Counted from the stretch's first letter, positions 8,733 through 16,431 are shown. The stretch: DNA of 64,000 bases from Effusibacillus consociatus (GCF_042652925.1 NZ_JBHSHC010000006.1:40445-104444); one strand, 5' to 3'. Notes: generated by a model from the sequence alone, not told the origin. Program-made: numbers and translations.

Positions 8733-8761
8733 ATTTTACCTGTTACCTGCATTTCTTACAA
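8733..8761 (-). promoter_or_regulatory. Sigma-A promoter of salA
   Basis: TTGTAA, 17 nt, TAAAAT on the minus strand, about 30 nt upstream of the GTG start. Confidence 0.6.
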
Positions 8762-8765
8762 ATGA

Positions 8766-9488
8766 TTATCGAATGTTTCCCGCTGACGCTATATATTCAA
8801 GAATTCCTTCATATATGGAATACGCGATCTTTTTTTGGTAAGATTTCTGTTTCAGCAGGGCCAGCTCTTGCGAATTGGACAAAAATCCTACCTCGGCCAA
8901 TACAGCCGGAACATGAGAGTTCCTTAACAAGTAAAGATCCTCTTGTGGTTCCACATCCCGTTTACTGTCCAACTGCTTTTGAAATTGCCCCTGGATGGCT
9001 TTGGCCAGCCGTTCGCTTTCTTCCAGCTCCGAGTCATAAAAAACTTGTGCTCCCCGTCCGCCGCCCGGATTTGAATTGAGATGGATCGAGAAAAACAAAT
9101 CCGCTTTGTGTTCTTTCACCAGAAGGAGACGAGCTTTGAGATCCTGTGCTTTTCGCCTGCTGTACCCTTTCGTTTCCGGATTGGCCAGATCCCGATCATC
9201 TTCTCGGGTCATGATCACATACGCGCCCGCTTGTTGGAGATAGTCGCGCAGATATTTGGAAACAGGTAGAGTAACCGTTTTCTCCACCGTTCCGTCAACT
9301 CCCACAGCCCCCCCGTCCGGACCGCCGTGTCCGGGATCCAGGACAATTGTATAACCGGATAAAGGAGCACTCCAAGACCACAATTTTGTAATCGGGACAT
9401 CTGCCATAAATAAGTTAACCACAAACAACAAAATGGCTATAGATCCCGACACGAAAGATATTTTACGCCAGTCATTTGTCAAAAGCAT
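8766..9488 (-). CDS. cwlD: N-acetylmuramoyl-L-alanine amidase CwlD
   Basis: CwlD removes peptides from muramic acid so that PdaA can make muramic-delta-lactam in spore cortex. The 240-residue protein has an N-terminal membrane anchor (about 11-28) and an Amidase_3 domain. The zinc ligands are all visible: His54 in DPGHGG, Glu69 in VEKTV, His136 in SIHLN; the catalytic Glu199 is in AEVGF. The start ATG follows AAGGAGG at 9 nt. An upstream extension without a ribosome site was rejected. It lies between rpsI and salA, the standard order. Confidence 0.93.
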   Translation of the reverse strand: MLLTNDWRKISFVSGSIAILLFVVNLFMADVPITKLWSWSAPLSGYTIVLDPGHGGPDGGAVGVDGTVEKTVTLPVSKYLRDYLQQAGAYVIMTREDDRDLANPETKGYSRRKAQDLKARLLLVKEHKADLFFSIHLNSNPGGGRGAQVFYDSELEESERLAKAIQGQFQKQLDSKRDVEPQEDLYLLRNSHVPAVLAEVGFLSNSQELALLKQKSYQKKIAYSIYEGILEYIASAGNIR

Positions 9489-9528
9489 GGCTTTGTTCCT
9501 CCTTGTCTGCCGCCTCCACTTCTCTGAT

Positions 9529-9557
9529 ATATATGACAAGCAGGCAACAAACCATTC
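9529..9557 (-). promoter_or_regulatory. Possible sigma-G-like promoter of cwlD
   Basis: GAATG and CATATAT are separated by 17 nt, close to but not matching GHATR-N18-CATNHTA. cwlD is sporulation-expressed in B. subtilis, which is the main reason to list it. Confidence 0.3.
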
Positions 9558-9602
9558 CGATTTTGTCCCACGAAGTCCTGGGGGAACAAAGCTTACATGC
9601 AA

Positions 9603-9627
9603 AAAGGACACCGTAAAGGTGTCCTTT
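9603..9627 (-). terminator. Intrinsic terminator after rpsI
   Basis: Perfect 10-bp stem AAAGGACACC / GGTGTCCTTT with a 5-nt loop, followed on the minus strand by a T run. It ends the rplM-rpsI operon before cwlD. Confidence 0.88.
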
Positions 9628-9644
9628 GGAAACTTGGGTTGAGA

Positions 9645-10037
9645 TTAACGCTTGGAGAACTGAGGCGCACGACGAGCAGCTTTAAGACCGTATTTCTTAC
9701 GCTCCTTCATGCGTGGGTCACGAGTCAGGAATCCAGCCTTCTTCAGAGCCGGACGCAACTCGCTGTCCGCTTTCAACAATGCACGCGCAATACCGTGACG
9801 GATTGCACCGGCTTGACCGGAAATACCGCCACCATGTACGTTACAGAGTACATCGTATTTTCCAAGCATATCAGTGAGAAGCAACGGTTGCTTCACAATC
9901 AGCTTCAAAGTCTCAAGACCGAAATACTCATTAATGTCACGACGATTCACTACAATCTTGCCATCACCCGGTACAAGACGAACGCGCGCAACAGAATGCT
10001 TACGACGACCGGTACCCCAATATTGTACTTGAGCCAC
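9645..10037 (-). CDS. rpsI: 30S ribosomal protein S9
   Basis: S9 binds the head of the 30S subunit and its C-terminal tail reaches the P-site tRNA. The 130 residues match family length. It begins MAQVQYWGTGRRKHSVARVR, contains GGGISGQAGAIRHGIARAL and ends with the basic tail APQFSKR that contacts tRNA. It follows rplM by 20 nt in a two-gene operon and is closed by a strong terminator. Confidence 0.98.
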   Translation of the reverse strand: MAQVQYWGTGRRKHSVARVRLVPGDGKIVVNRRDINEYFGLETLKLIVKQPLLLTDMLGKYDVLCNVHGGGISGQAGAIRHGIARALLKADSELRPALKKAGFLTRDPRMKERKKYGLKAARRAPQFSKR

Positions 10038-10057
10038 AGGGCCAACCTCCTCTTAAA

Positions 10058-10495
10058 TTAGTTCACTGATTCCCAAGGAATCGGTTGTTGTGCACTGTGC
10101 GGATGCTCAGTTCCAGCATATACCCGAAGCTTGGTGAGCATCTTTGCACCTAGGCTGTTCTTGGGAAGCATACCTTTTACTGCAGAGAATAAAACGCGCT
10201 CCGGCTTGCTCTTGAGCATGTCTGCAGCAGTGGTTTCCTTCAAACCGCCCGGATACAAGGAGTGACGGCGGTAAATCTTAGACTGCAGCTTTTTACCGGT
10301 AAAGACTACTTTTTCAGCATTGATTACGATAACAAAATCACCGGTGTCCACATAGGGAGTGAACTCAGGCTTATGTTTACCACGCAGAATAGTTGCAATC
10401 TCAGTTGCCAAACGACCAACTGTCTTGCCTTCTGCGTCGATGATGTACCATTTACGTTCCACAGCGTTTGGTTTCGCCATGTAAGTCGTACGCAT
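10058..10495 (-). CDS. rplM: 50S ribosomal protein L13
   Basis: L13 is an early-assembly 50S protein. The 145-residue product begins MRTTYMAKPNAVERKWYIID and carries the typical LRGKHKPEFTP and VKGMLPKNSLG stretches. The start was placed at the ATG following TAGGAGG; an in-frame extension of 22 codons has no ribosome site. It heads the rplM-rpsI operon behind a structured leader and its own promoter. Confidence 0.98.
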   Translation of the reverse strand: MRTTYMAKPNAVERKWYIIDAEGKTVGRLATEIATILRGKHKPEFTPYVDTGDFVIVINAEKVVFTGKKLQSKIYRRHSLYPGGLKETTAADMLKSKPERVLFSAVKGMLPKNSLGAKMLTKLRVYAGTEHPHSAQQPIPWESVN

Positions 10496-10606
10496 GGAAT
10501 TTCCTCCTAACTTTTCACAGTTTAAACCGGGGCTAGTGGGATTAGCGGGTTTAAACAACAATATTTATTTTATCTATTCCTGTAATGCAAGTCAAGTAAA
10601 GAATAA

Positions 10607-10677
10607 AGTATTCGGCATCGGCCCCAAAGCTGATCGTCACTTTCACCCATATGGGCGAAATGAGCCTTTCGGCCCTC
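10607..10677 (-). ncRNA. Probable L13 leader (autoregulatory 5' UTR)
   Basis: Downstream of the rplM promoter the minus-strand RNA folds into two adjacent hairpins. One is GAGGGCC-GAAA-GGCTC. The other is a near-perfect palindrome of 20 nt centred on CCCATATGGG. After these comes a GGGGCCGATGCCGAATA stretch. Firmicute rplM genes carry a described L13 leader at this place. I assign it by position and structure, not by an alignment. Confidence 0.55.
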
Positions 10678-10678
10678 G

Positions 10679-10708
10679 AGTATAAATTGCACCTAAGTGA
10701 CCAGTCAC
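10679..10708 (-). promoter_or_regulatory. Promoter of rplM-rpsI overlapped by a 14-bp palindrome
   Basis: TATACT is a good -10. The -35 (GTGACT at 18 nt or TGACTG at 17 nt) lies within the perfect palindrome AGTGACCAGTCACT at 10696-10709, which could be an operator. Confidence 0.5.
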
Positions 10709-10739
10709 TAACTTGCACTTTAGATGGGGGGACGCTGCT

Positions 10740-11483
10740 TCATGTACGCGGATAGAGAACTTCTATCAAAGTCAATCCGTGTGCCGGAGCGGTTACACCT
10801 GCCTTGGTCCGATCAAGGGCCTGCAGCATCTCCGGAATACGTTCGGGGTCAATTCTTCCCTTTCCGACGTCTGTCAACGTGCCGGCAATAATACGGACCA
10901 TATTCCACAAAAAACCGGATCCCTGAACCGTTATGGAAAGCAGATTTCCCCGTTCGACCAAGGTGACCTGCTGAATCTCCCGAACCTTATCTTCAAGTGG
11001 TGTTCCCGCATTGCAAAAACTCGTAAAATCGAGTTCTCCAACCAGATACTCAGCGGCTTTTCGCATCTTCTCAATGTCTAATAAATAAGGGACATGCCAA
11101 GCATAGCGGCGAGCAAATACATCCGGAAACATTCCTCGGTCAATCTGGTAGCGGTAAATTTTTCCCACCGCGTCAAACCTTGCGTGAAAAGACTCCGGAA
11201 CTTCTTCCGCAGCGCGAACTACCAAATCCTGGGGCAAATTCACGTTTAGCGCGATTGCCCATTTTTCAGTTGGAATTCGAGAGGCGGTGTGAAAATTGAC
11301 AATCTGCCCCCATGCGTGGACCCCGGCATCCGTTCTGCCAGACCCGATTACTTGTACAGGCTCACCCGTTAGTTTTTGAAGCGCGAGTTCCAATTCTCCT
11401 TGAACCGTGCGCAATCCGGGCTGTACTTGGAACCCGTGAAAATCGGTTCCCTCATACGAAACCGTCAATTTTATATTCCGCAC
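10740..11483 (-). CDS. truA: tRNA pseudouridine(38-40) synthase TruA
   Basis: TruA converts U38-U40 in the tRNA anticodon arm to pseudouridine. The 247 residues show the family core: LTVSYEGTDFHGFQVQPGLR, the catalytic-Asp motif GSGRTDAGVHAWGQ, and QGSGFLWNMVRIIAGTL. The start is GTG, 8 nt after GGAGG. It lies between rplQ and rplM as in B. subtilis. Because a strong terminator follows rplQ, truA probably depends on read-through or an unseen weak promoter. Confidence 0.96.
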   Translation of the reverse strand: MRNIKLTVSYEGTDFHGFQVQPGLRTVQGELELALQKLTGEPVQVIGSGRTDAGVHAWGQIVNFHTASRIPTEKWAIALNVNLPQDLVVRAAEEVPESFHARFDAVGKIYRYQIDRGMFPDVFARRYAWHVPYLLDIEKMRKAAEYLVGELDFTSFCNAGTPLEDKVREIQQVTLVERGNLLSITVQGSGFLWNMVRIIAGTLTDVGKGRIDPERIPEMLQALDRTKAGVTAPAHGLTLIEVLYPRT

Positions 11484-11550
11484 ACCTCTTACCTCCAGCA
11501 GTACTTTCTATTGGTTCCATTCCGGTCCCAGATGTCTTTCGTGGGCACAG

Positions 11551-11586
11551 AAAAAAAGGGCAATGACGATTTGTCATTCCCTTTTC
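11551..11586 (-). terminator. Intrinsic terminator after rplQ
   Basis: AAAAGGG-C-AATGAC pairs with GTCATT-CCCTTTT around a 5-nt loop, with a T run on the minus strand. It closes the alpha end of the ribosomal superoperon. Confidence 0.88.
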
Positions 11587-11591
11587 CCGGA

Positions 11592-11954
11592 TTACTCTAC
11601 GAGTTCAAGAATTGCCATAGGAGCGCCGTCCCCGCGACGAGGTCCGACTTTCAGAATACGAGTATATCCACCTTGGCGTTCTGCAAAACGAGGAGCAATC
11701 TCAGCAAACAACTTCTGAACCGCATCCTGGCCGGATTCATTCGCCGTTTCCGGACGAACAAACGAAGCCACTTGACGGCGGGCATGCAGATCGCCGCGTT
11801 TTGCCAGGGTAATCATTTTTTCAGCGAGCGAACGGATTTCTTTTGCTTTTGCTTCGGTTGTCTCGATGCGCTCATAGATGAAGAGATCGGTAACGAGGTC
11901 TTGGAAAAGAGCTTTCCGCGCACCCGTCCGACGGTTCAACTTGCGATATGCCAC
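11592..11954 (-). CDS. rplQ: 50S ribosomal protein L17
   Basis: L17 lies near the polypeptide exit tunnel. The product of 120 residues equals the B. subtilis length and has the pattern YRKLNRRTGARKALFQDL with a C-terminal RRGDGAPMAILELV. The start is GTG (GTGGCATAT), 8 nt after AAGGAGGGG. It is the last gene of the S10-spc-alpha series, separated from rpoA by an unusual 252-nt spacer. Confidence 0.97.
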   Translation of the reverse strand: MAYRKLNRRTGARKALFQDLVTDLFIYERIETTEAKAKEIRSLAEKMITLAKRGDLHARRQVASFVRPETANESGQDAVQKLFAEIAPRFAERQGGYTRILKVGPRRGDGAPMAILELVE

Positions 11955-12206
11955 TTTACGTTCCCCTCCTTTGAAACAGGAAGTTTTACCCCGAATACCC
12001 ACTTGATTCGGGTCGCCACTCAGGTGCTTGTCACCTGAGTGGGTGTAGTGGGCGGTGCTTTTTACGGGGCAACCTCTGTTGATGATTCGTCCCACGTTGC
12101 GACGCGCAACATGCACATGTGTTGAACATGCCACATGGACGTCGCAATGTTCGTCGCCGCACGATGCGGCCGCCCATTCAGCGGGGCTACCTAAAATATT
12201 TTGCTG
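11955..12206 (-). other. Structured rpoA-rplQ spacer
   Basis: This 252-nt gap holds at least three perfect hairpins: an 11-bp stem CCACTCAGGTG/CACCTGAGTGG at 12016-12042, GTTGCG-ACG-CGCAAC at 12096-12110 and CCGCA-CGA-TGCGG at 12157-12169. None has a T run, so they are not ordinary terminators. I see no coding region or clear promoter. Confidence 0.6.
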
Positions 12207-13151
12207 TCAGTCTTCTTCCCGGAGAGACAGGCCAAGTTCTGCAAGTTTTTCTTGCACTTCTTCAAGCGATTTGCGACCCAGGTTCCGTACTTTCATCATT
12301 TCTTCCTCGGTCTTTGCGCACAATTCCTGAACGGTATTGATGCCCGCACGCTTGAGACAGTTGTAGGAACGAACCGAAAGATCGAGTTCTTCGATCGTCA
12401 TTTCAAGAACTTTTTCTTTCTTATCGTCTTCCTTCTCGACCATGATCTCTGTATCTTTCACTTTATCCGTTAATCCAACGAACAGCATCAAATGTTCAGT
12501 CAGAATTTTTGCGGCCAAACTTACCGCTTCATCTGGACGAATGCTCCCGTCGGCCCAAAGCTCGAGCGTTAGTTTGTCGTAGTTGGTTACTTGTCCGACA
12601 CGGGTATTCTCCACACTGTAGTTAACTCGAGAGATCGGAGTGAAGATGGAATCGATCGGAATCACGCCAATTTCCAGATCCTCACGCTTATTGCGATCAG
12701 CTGGTACATATCCGCGGCCGCGATTCGCTTTGATTTCCATGTAGAACTTCGCTCCGTCAGCTAACGTGGCAATATGCAGATCAGGGTTTAGAACTTCCAC
12801 ATCAGAATCTGCTTGAATATCAGCAGCTGTGATAGTTTTAGGCCCTTCCGCTTCGATCACCAGCGTTTTTTCTTCGTCGGAGTGAATTTTGAGAGAAAGC
12901 CGCTTGATATTAAGGATGATCTCAGTTGTATCTTCGACTACACCCGGAACGGTCGAGAATTCATGGAGTACCCCTTCAATCTTGACAGAAGTGGCCGCAG
13001 CACCTGGCAGGGATGACAAAAGAATTCGGCGAAGCGAATTTCCCAGTGTTGTCCCATATCCCCGTTCTAACGGTTCCACAACAAACTTCCCATACGTTCC
13101 ATCGGAACTGATTTCAACCGCATCAATCTTCGGCTTTTCAATTTCGATCAT
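12207..13151 (-). CDS. rpoA: RNA polymerase alpha subunit
   Basis: Alpha dimerises to nucleate RNA polymerase assembly. Its C-terminal domain contacts UP elements and regulators. The 314 residues equal B. subtilis RpoA. The N-terminal domain has YGKFVVEPLERGYGTTLGNS. After an acidic linker the C-terminal domain carries LSVRSYNCLKRAGINTV and RNLGRKSLEEV, including the DNA-contacting Arg and Lys/Ser positions. The ATG follows GAAGGAGG. It lies between rpsD and rplQ. Confidence 0.99.
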   Translation of the reverse strand: MIEIEKPKIDAVEISSDGTYGKFVVEPLERGYGTTLGNSLRRILLSSLPGAAATSVKIEGVLHEFSTVPGVVEDTTEIILNIKRLSLKIHSDEEKTLVIEAEGPKTITAADIQADSDVEVLNPDLHIATLADGAKFYMEIKANRGRGYVPADRNKREDLEIGVIPIDSIFTPISRVNYSVENTRVGQVTNYDKLTLELWADGSIRPDEAVSLAAKILTEHLMLFVGLTDKVKDTEIMVEKEDDKKEKVLEMTIEELDLSVRSYNCLKRAGINTVQELCAKTEEEMMKVRNLGRKSLEEVQEKLAELGLSLREED

Positions 13152-13231
13152 GCAGTAACCTCCTTCTCGACAACTCATACAAGCTGGTACGACGAGCCCG
13201 ACAGATCAAAGATCTGACGGGGAAAGACCTA

Positions 13232-13858
13232 TTAACGCGAATACAATTCAACGATCATCTGTTCCGCAACCGGAATATCGATTTCTTCACGAGCCGGGAC
13301 ACGCACAACACGACCGGATTTTGCATTCAAATCGCGCTCCAGCCATCCCAGAATCGTTTTGCCTTCAGCAGACTCAACGAGTTCTTTCACGCGCGGAGAT
13401 TCGATGCTCTTCTCATTGAATGCAATCACATCTCCCGGTTTGGTCAGATAAGACGGAATGTCTACCTGCTTGCCGTTCACAGTGAAATGACCATGACGAA
13501 CGAGTTGGCGAGCTTCCGGACGGGAAGCAGCGAATCCAAGGCGGTATACCACGTTGTCCAGACGGCTTTCAAGAATCTGAAGCAACGTTTCACCTGTAAT
13601 GCCTTTGCGGCGTGCAGCTTCCTCGTAGTAGCTGCGGAATTGTTTTTCAAGTACACCGTAAACACGACGTGCTTTTTGCTTTTCACGAAGCTGAAGTCCG
13701 TATTCGGACACTTTCTTGCGCGCTTGACCATGTTGCCCTGGAGCATATGGACGGCGATCGATAGCACACTTATCGCTGTAGCAGCGCTCACCTTTGAGAT
13801 ACAATTTTACGCCTTCACGTCGGCACAACCGACAGACGGCACCTGTGTATCTTGCCAT
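13232..13858 (-). CDS. rpsD: 30S ribosomal protein S4 (zinc form)
   Basis: S4 is a primary 16S-binding protein that starts 30S assembly. The 208-residue product begins MARYTGAVCRLCRREG and has four cysteines (CRLC, then C and C around YSDK) suggesting the zinc-binding form. The S4 RNA-binding domain follows with LQILESRLDNVVYRLGFA. ATG was chosen over an in-frame GTG that overlaps the AGGAGGTG ribosome site; the 12-nt spacing is slightly long. In B. subtilis rpsD is elsewhere on the chromosome, whereas here it sits between rpsK and rpoA. Confidence 0.97.
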   Translation of the reverse strand: MARYTGAVCRLCRREGVKLYLKGERCYSDKCAIDRRPYAPGQHGQARKKVSEYGLQLREKQKARRVYGVLEKQFRSYYEEAARRKGITGETLLQILESRLDNVVYRLGFAASRPEARQLVRHGHFTVNGKQVDIPSYLTKPGDVIAFNEKSIESPRVKELVESAEGKTILGWLERDLNAKSGRVVRVPAREEIDIPVAEQMIVELYSR

Positions 13859-13938
13859 GTCTAGTGTTGACACCTCCTGTTGAGATTATACTTTTTCCTG
13901 TATAGTTTCGAACAAATCTACATAAGCTAAAAGTTACG

Positions 13939-14349
13939 TTATACGCGGCGGCGCTTTGGCGGACGGCAACCATTGTGCGGAATCGGAGTGACGTCACGAA
14001 TCATTGCCACTTCCAAGCCTGCAGCTTGCAAAGAACGGATTGCCGCTTCACGACCGGCACCAGGTCCTTTAACGAATACTTCCACCGATTTCATTCCGTG
14101 CTCCATTGCAGTTTGTGCAGCAGATTCAGCTGCCATCTGAGCTGCAAACGGAGTGGATTTACGAGACCCTTTAAAACCGAGTCCACCTGCACTTGCCCAA
14201 GAAATTGCATTGCCGGCGGGGTCGGTAATGGTCACGATGGTGTTATTGAACGTGGAACGAATATGAGCAATGCCGGATTCGACATTTTTCCGATCACGGC
14301 GTTTGGTACGGGTCGCAGCTTTACCGCGGCCTTTCACAGCTTTTGCCAT
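13939..14349 (-). CDS. rpsK: 30S ribosomal protein S11
   Basis: S11 lines the platform of the 30S subunit near the mRNA exit. The 136 residues contain GIAHIRSTFNNTIVTITD and the C-terminal IRDVTPIPHNGCRPPKRRRV, both diagnostic. The N-terminal basic tail is slightly extended relative to shorter homologues. It lies 19 nt downstream of rpsM and 80 nt upstream of rpsD within the alpha operon. Confidence 0.98.
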   Translation of the reverse strand: MAKAVKGRGKAATRTKRRDRKNVESGIAHIRSTFNNTIVTITDPAGNAISWASAGGLGFKGSRKSTPFAAQMAAESAAQTAMEHGMKSVEVFVKGPGAGREAAIRSLQAAGLEVAMIRDVTPIPHNGCRPPKRRRV

Positions 14350-14368
14350 GTTCTAATTACCCCCCTTG

Positions 14369-14737
14369 TTATTTCTTCTTGCCGGCAACTGTCCGGCGCG
14401 GACCCTTACGGGTACGAGCATTGGTCTTGGTACGCTGACCGCGAACCGGGAGACCTTTCCGATGGCGAACGCCACGGTAAGAACCGATTTCGATCAAACG
14501 CTTAATGTTCAAAGCAATTTCGCGGCGAAGATCCCCTTCAACCTTGAGGGTTTTGTCAATCGCTTCACGCAATTTGCTGATTTCATCTTCTGTAAGATCA
14601 CGAACGCGAGTATCAGGATTGATACCGGTTTCGGAAAGAACTTGATTCGACGTGGTACGACCAATACCAAAGATATAGGTCAAAGCGACTTCAACTCGCT
14701 TGTCACGTGGCAAGTCAACACCTGCAATACGTGCCAT
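14369..14737 (-). CDS. rpsM: 30S ribosomal protein S13
   Basis: S13 contacts the P-site tRNA and bridges to the 50S head. The 122-residue product reads MARIAGVDLPRDKRVEVALT and ends in RGQRTKTNARTRKGPRRTVAGKKK. The ATG follows GGGAGGTG; an in-frame extension upstream lacks support. A separate promoter and a hairpin lie in the unusually long gap before it. Confidence 0.98.
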   Translation of the reverse strand: MARIAGVDLPRDKRVEVALTYIFGIGRTTSNQVLSETGINPDTRVRDLTEDEISKLREAIDKTLKVEGDLRREIALNIKRLIEIGSYRGVRHRKGLPVRGQRTKTNARTRKGPRRTVAGKKK

Positions 14738-14776
14738 GTCCTCTATTACACCTCCCAATTCAAATCTCAAAGTTAG

Positions 14777-14806
14777 ATTATAAACTATTTATAACATGTA
14801 TTTCAA
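14777..14806 (-). promoter_or_regulatory. Internal promoter before rpsM
   Basis: TTGAAA, 18 nt, TATAAT on the minus strand, about 40 nt before the rpsM start. It would let rpsM-rpsK-rpsD-rpoA-rplQ be expressed apart from the upstream spc genes. Confidence 0.6.
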
Positions 14807-14821
14807 ACAGCCTGGAGTTCG

Positions 14822-14863
14822 AATAGAACCCCCTCACACCGACTAGGGGGCAGCCGCTCTATT
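14822..14863 (-). other. Hairpin in rpmJ-rpsM spacer
   Basis: CCCCCT and AGGGGG form an inner stem and AATAGA and TCTATT an outer one, with an asymmetric bulge. It lies just upstream of the internal promoter and could terminate or stall read-through, though a long T run is lacking. Confidence 0.45.
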
Positions 14864-14899
14864 TCTCCTTGCTGACCCTTACCTACAATTAATATTTCA

Positions 14900-15013
14900 T
14901 TAGCCTTGCTTCTGCTTGTGTTTCGGATTTTCGCAGATGACCATGACCGCCCCTTTACGACGGATGATCTTGCACTTTTCGCAAATAGGCTTTACTGACG
15001 GCCGTACTTTCAT
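14900..15013 (-). CDS. rpmJ: 50S ribosomal protein L36 (zinc form)
   Basis: L36 is the smallest 50S protein and stabilises 23S domain packing. The 37 residues start MKVRPSVKPICEKCK and have the zinc set Cys-x2-Cys-x12-Cys-x4-His. The ATG follows AAGGAGGGATCACCGCG. It lies downstream of infA across a 124-nt spacer with competing hairpins. Confidence 0.97.
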   Translation of the reverse strand: MKVRPSVKPICEKCKIIRRKGAVMVICENPKHKQKQG

Positions 15014-15029
15014 CGCGGTGATCCCTCCT

Positions 15030-15130
15030 TTAAAGAAAACTTGGTATTCACCAAGTCTCCGACGCAGGTGAATGCCTAGTTGCACTTATACTTGTTTCAT
15101 CTGCAACTTATACTTCCCAACAAGTATAAG
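15030..15130 (-). other. Competing hairpins in infA-rpmJ spacer
   Basis: GGTATTCACC at 15043-15052 can pair with GGTGAATGCC at 15067-15076. Alternatively ACTTGG/CCAAGT (15039-15056) can form a 6-bp stem followed on the minus strand by TTTTCTTT. Upstream, CAAGTATAAG (15121-15130) can pair with either of two copies of CTTATACTT at 15085 and 15107. The alternatives exclude each other. Confidence 0.55.
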
Positions 15131-15137
15131 CAAGTCG

Positions 15138-15356
15138 TTACTTGAACCGATATGTGATGCGGCCACGCGTTAAATCGTATGGTGATAATTCAACCGTGAC
15201 CCGGTCGCCGGGCAGGATTCGAATATAATTCATTCGAATCTTTCCTGAGACATGGGCAAGAACTTTATGGCCATTCTCCAATTCAACCCGAAACATCGCA
15301 TTTGGCAAAGGTTCTATCACAGTACCTTCGACTTCAATCACATCATCTTTCGCCAT
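15138..15356 (-). CDS. infA: Translation initiation factor IF-1
   Basis: IF-1 binds the A site of the 30S subunit during initiation. The 72-residue OB-fold protein begins MAKDDVIEVEGTVIEPLPNA and ends LTRGRITYRFK, the standard length and ends. The start overlaps the 3' end of the KOW-domain gene by 14 nt, suggesting coupling. The ribosome site AAAAGGGGAG lies inside the upstream gene. Confidence 0.98.
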   Translation of the reverse strand: MAKDDVIEVEGTVIEPLPNAMFRVELENGHKVLAHVSGKIRMNYIRILPGDRVTVELSPYDLTRGRITYRFK

Positions 15357-15675
15357 GATGTTCACTCCCCTTTTCAGAGACGATATCCGGATTCTGTTGA
15401 CTTTCAAATCGATTGAGGCAAAATCGCAACTTCGAATTGGTCACGCGCCCTGATTCTTGGATGCTAGTAAAAACTTCCATTGCAAAGCCACCTGTAAATC
15501 GGATATGCTGCAGGTTCTTTTTTTTGGGTTGGTCGTACTTTCGTTTGTCACCGTCAGCCAGTAGCACGAAACGTTCATTCAATACACCGATTATTATAGC
15601 GTATTGACCTGTCTCTCGCCCTTTCAACACTTCCACAATCTGACCGATTAAGGGTTCAGGCAACTCGTTCAACAT
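15343..15675 (-). CDS. KOW-domain RNA-binding protein
   Basis: This 110-residue protein has a KOW-like N-terminal half (IGQIVEVLKGRETGQYAIIIGVL) resembling the L14e/L6e/L27e-type proteins found between map and infA in many Firmicutes. Its function is unknown; ribosome or RNA association is inferred from the KOW motif and operon. The C-terminal part is basic and variable (SGRVTNSKLRFCLNRF). ATG was preferred to a GTG three codons earlier because AGGTGGGG precedes it. It overlaps infA. Confidence 0.8.
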   Translation of the reverse strand: MLNELPEPLIGQIVEVLKGRETGQYAIIIGVLNERFVLLADGDKRKYDQPKKKNLQHIRFTGGFAMEVFTSIQESGRVTNSKLRFCLNRFESQQNPDIVSEKGSEHHGER

Positions 15676-15684
15676 CTTCCCCAC

Positions 15685-16431
15685 CTACAGACGAGTAAGA
15701 ATTTCGGGGCCGTTTTCCGTAATCGCAACCGTGTGTTCGAAATGGGCGGCTAACGATCCGTCAGCTGTTACAACGGTCCAATTGTCAGCCAAGGTTTTGC
15801 AATGGTAAGTCCCTATATTGACCATCGGCTCGATCGCGAGCGTCATCCCGACTTTTAAACGCGGACCTCTCCCAGGAGGACCATAGTTTGGAATCTGCGG
15901 ATCCTCATGCATTTGTCTGCCGATCCCGTGCCCCACATAATCGCGAACGACCGAAAATCCGGCAGCTTCAACATGTGTTTGGATTGCGTGGCCGATATCA
16001 GAGAGCCGATTTCCTTCCCGAGTTTGCTCAATTCCTTTGAACAAAGACTCTTCAGTAACACGAAGCAGTCGAACAGCCTCATCTGATATTGTTCCTACCG
16101 GATATGTCCAAGCGGAGTCACCATGAAATCCATGTTTCTCAACACCGATGTCAATTGAGATGATATCTCCCTCTCTTAACACTCGGGAACCCGGAATCCC
16201 ATGGACCAATTCCTCATTCACAGATGCACAGATGGACGCGGGAAAACCGTGATATCCTTTAAAAGAAGGAACAGCCCCTTGTTTACGGATAAATTCCTCC
16301 GCAATCTGATCCAATTCCTGTGTTGTGATTCCAGGACGAATGGCTTTGGCCAATTCCTGATGAGTCAGTGCCACGATTCGTCCGGCCTCTCGCATCATAT
16401 CCAGTTCGGTCTTTGACTTGCTGACAATCAT
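15685..16431 (-). CDS. map: Methionine aminopeptidase, type I
   Basis: It removes the initiator Met from nascent proteins using a dinuclear metal site. The 248 residues carry all five ligands in the usual motifs: Asp in SIDIGV and Asp in FHGDSAWT, His in GHGIGRQMHE, Glu in AIEPMV and Glu in HFEHTVAI. It overlaps the end of adk by 4 nt (ATGA type). It lies in the spc operon between adk and the KOW gene. Confidence 0.98.
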   Translation of the reverse strand: MIVSKSKTELDMMREAGRIVALTHQELAKAIRPGITTQELDQIAEEFIRKQGAVPSFKGYHGFPASICASVNEELVHGIPGSRVLREGDIISIDIGVEKHGFHGDSAWTYPVGTISDEAVRLLRVTEESLFKGIEQTREGNRLSDIGHAIQTHVEAAGFSVVRDYVGHGIGRQMHEDPQIPNYGPPGRGPRLKVGMTLAIEPMVNIGTYHCKTLADNWTVVTADGSLAAHFEHTVAITENGPEILTRL

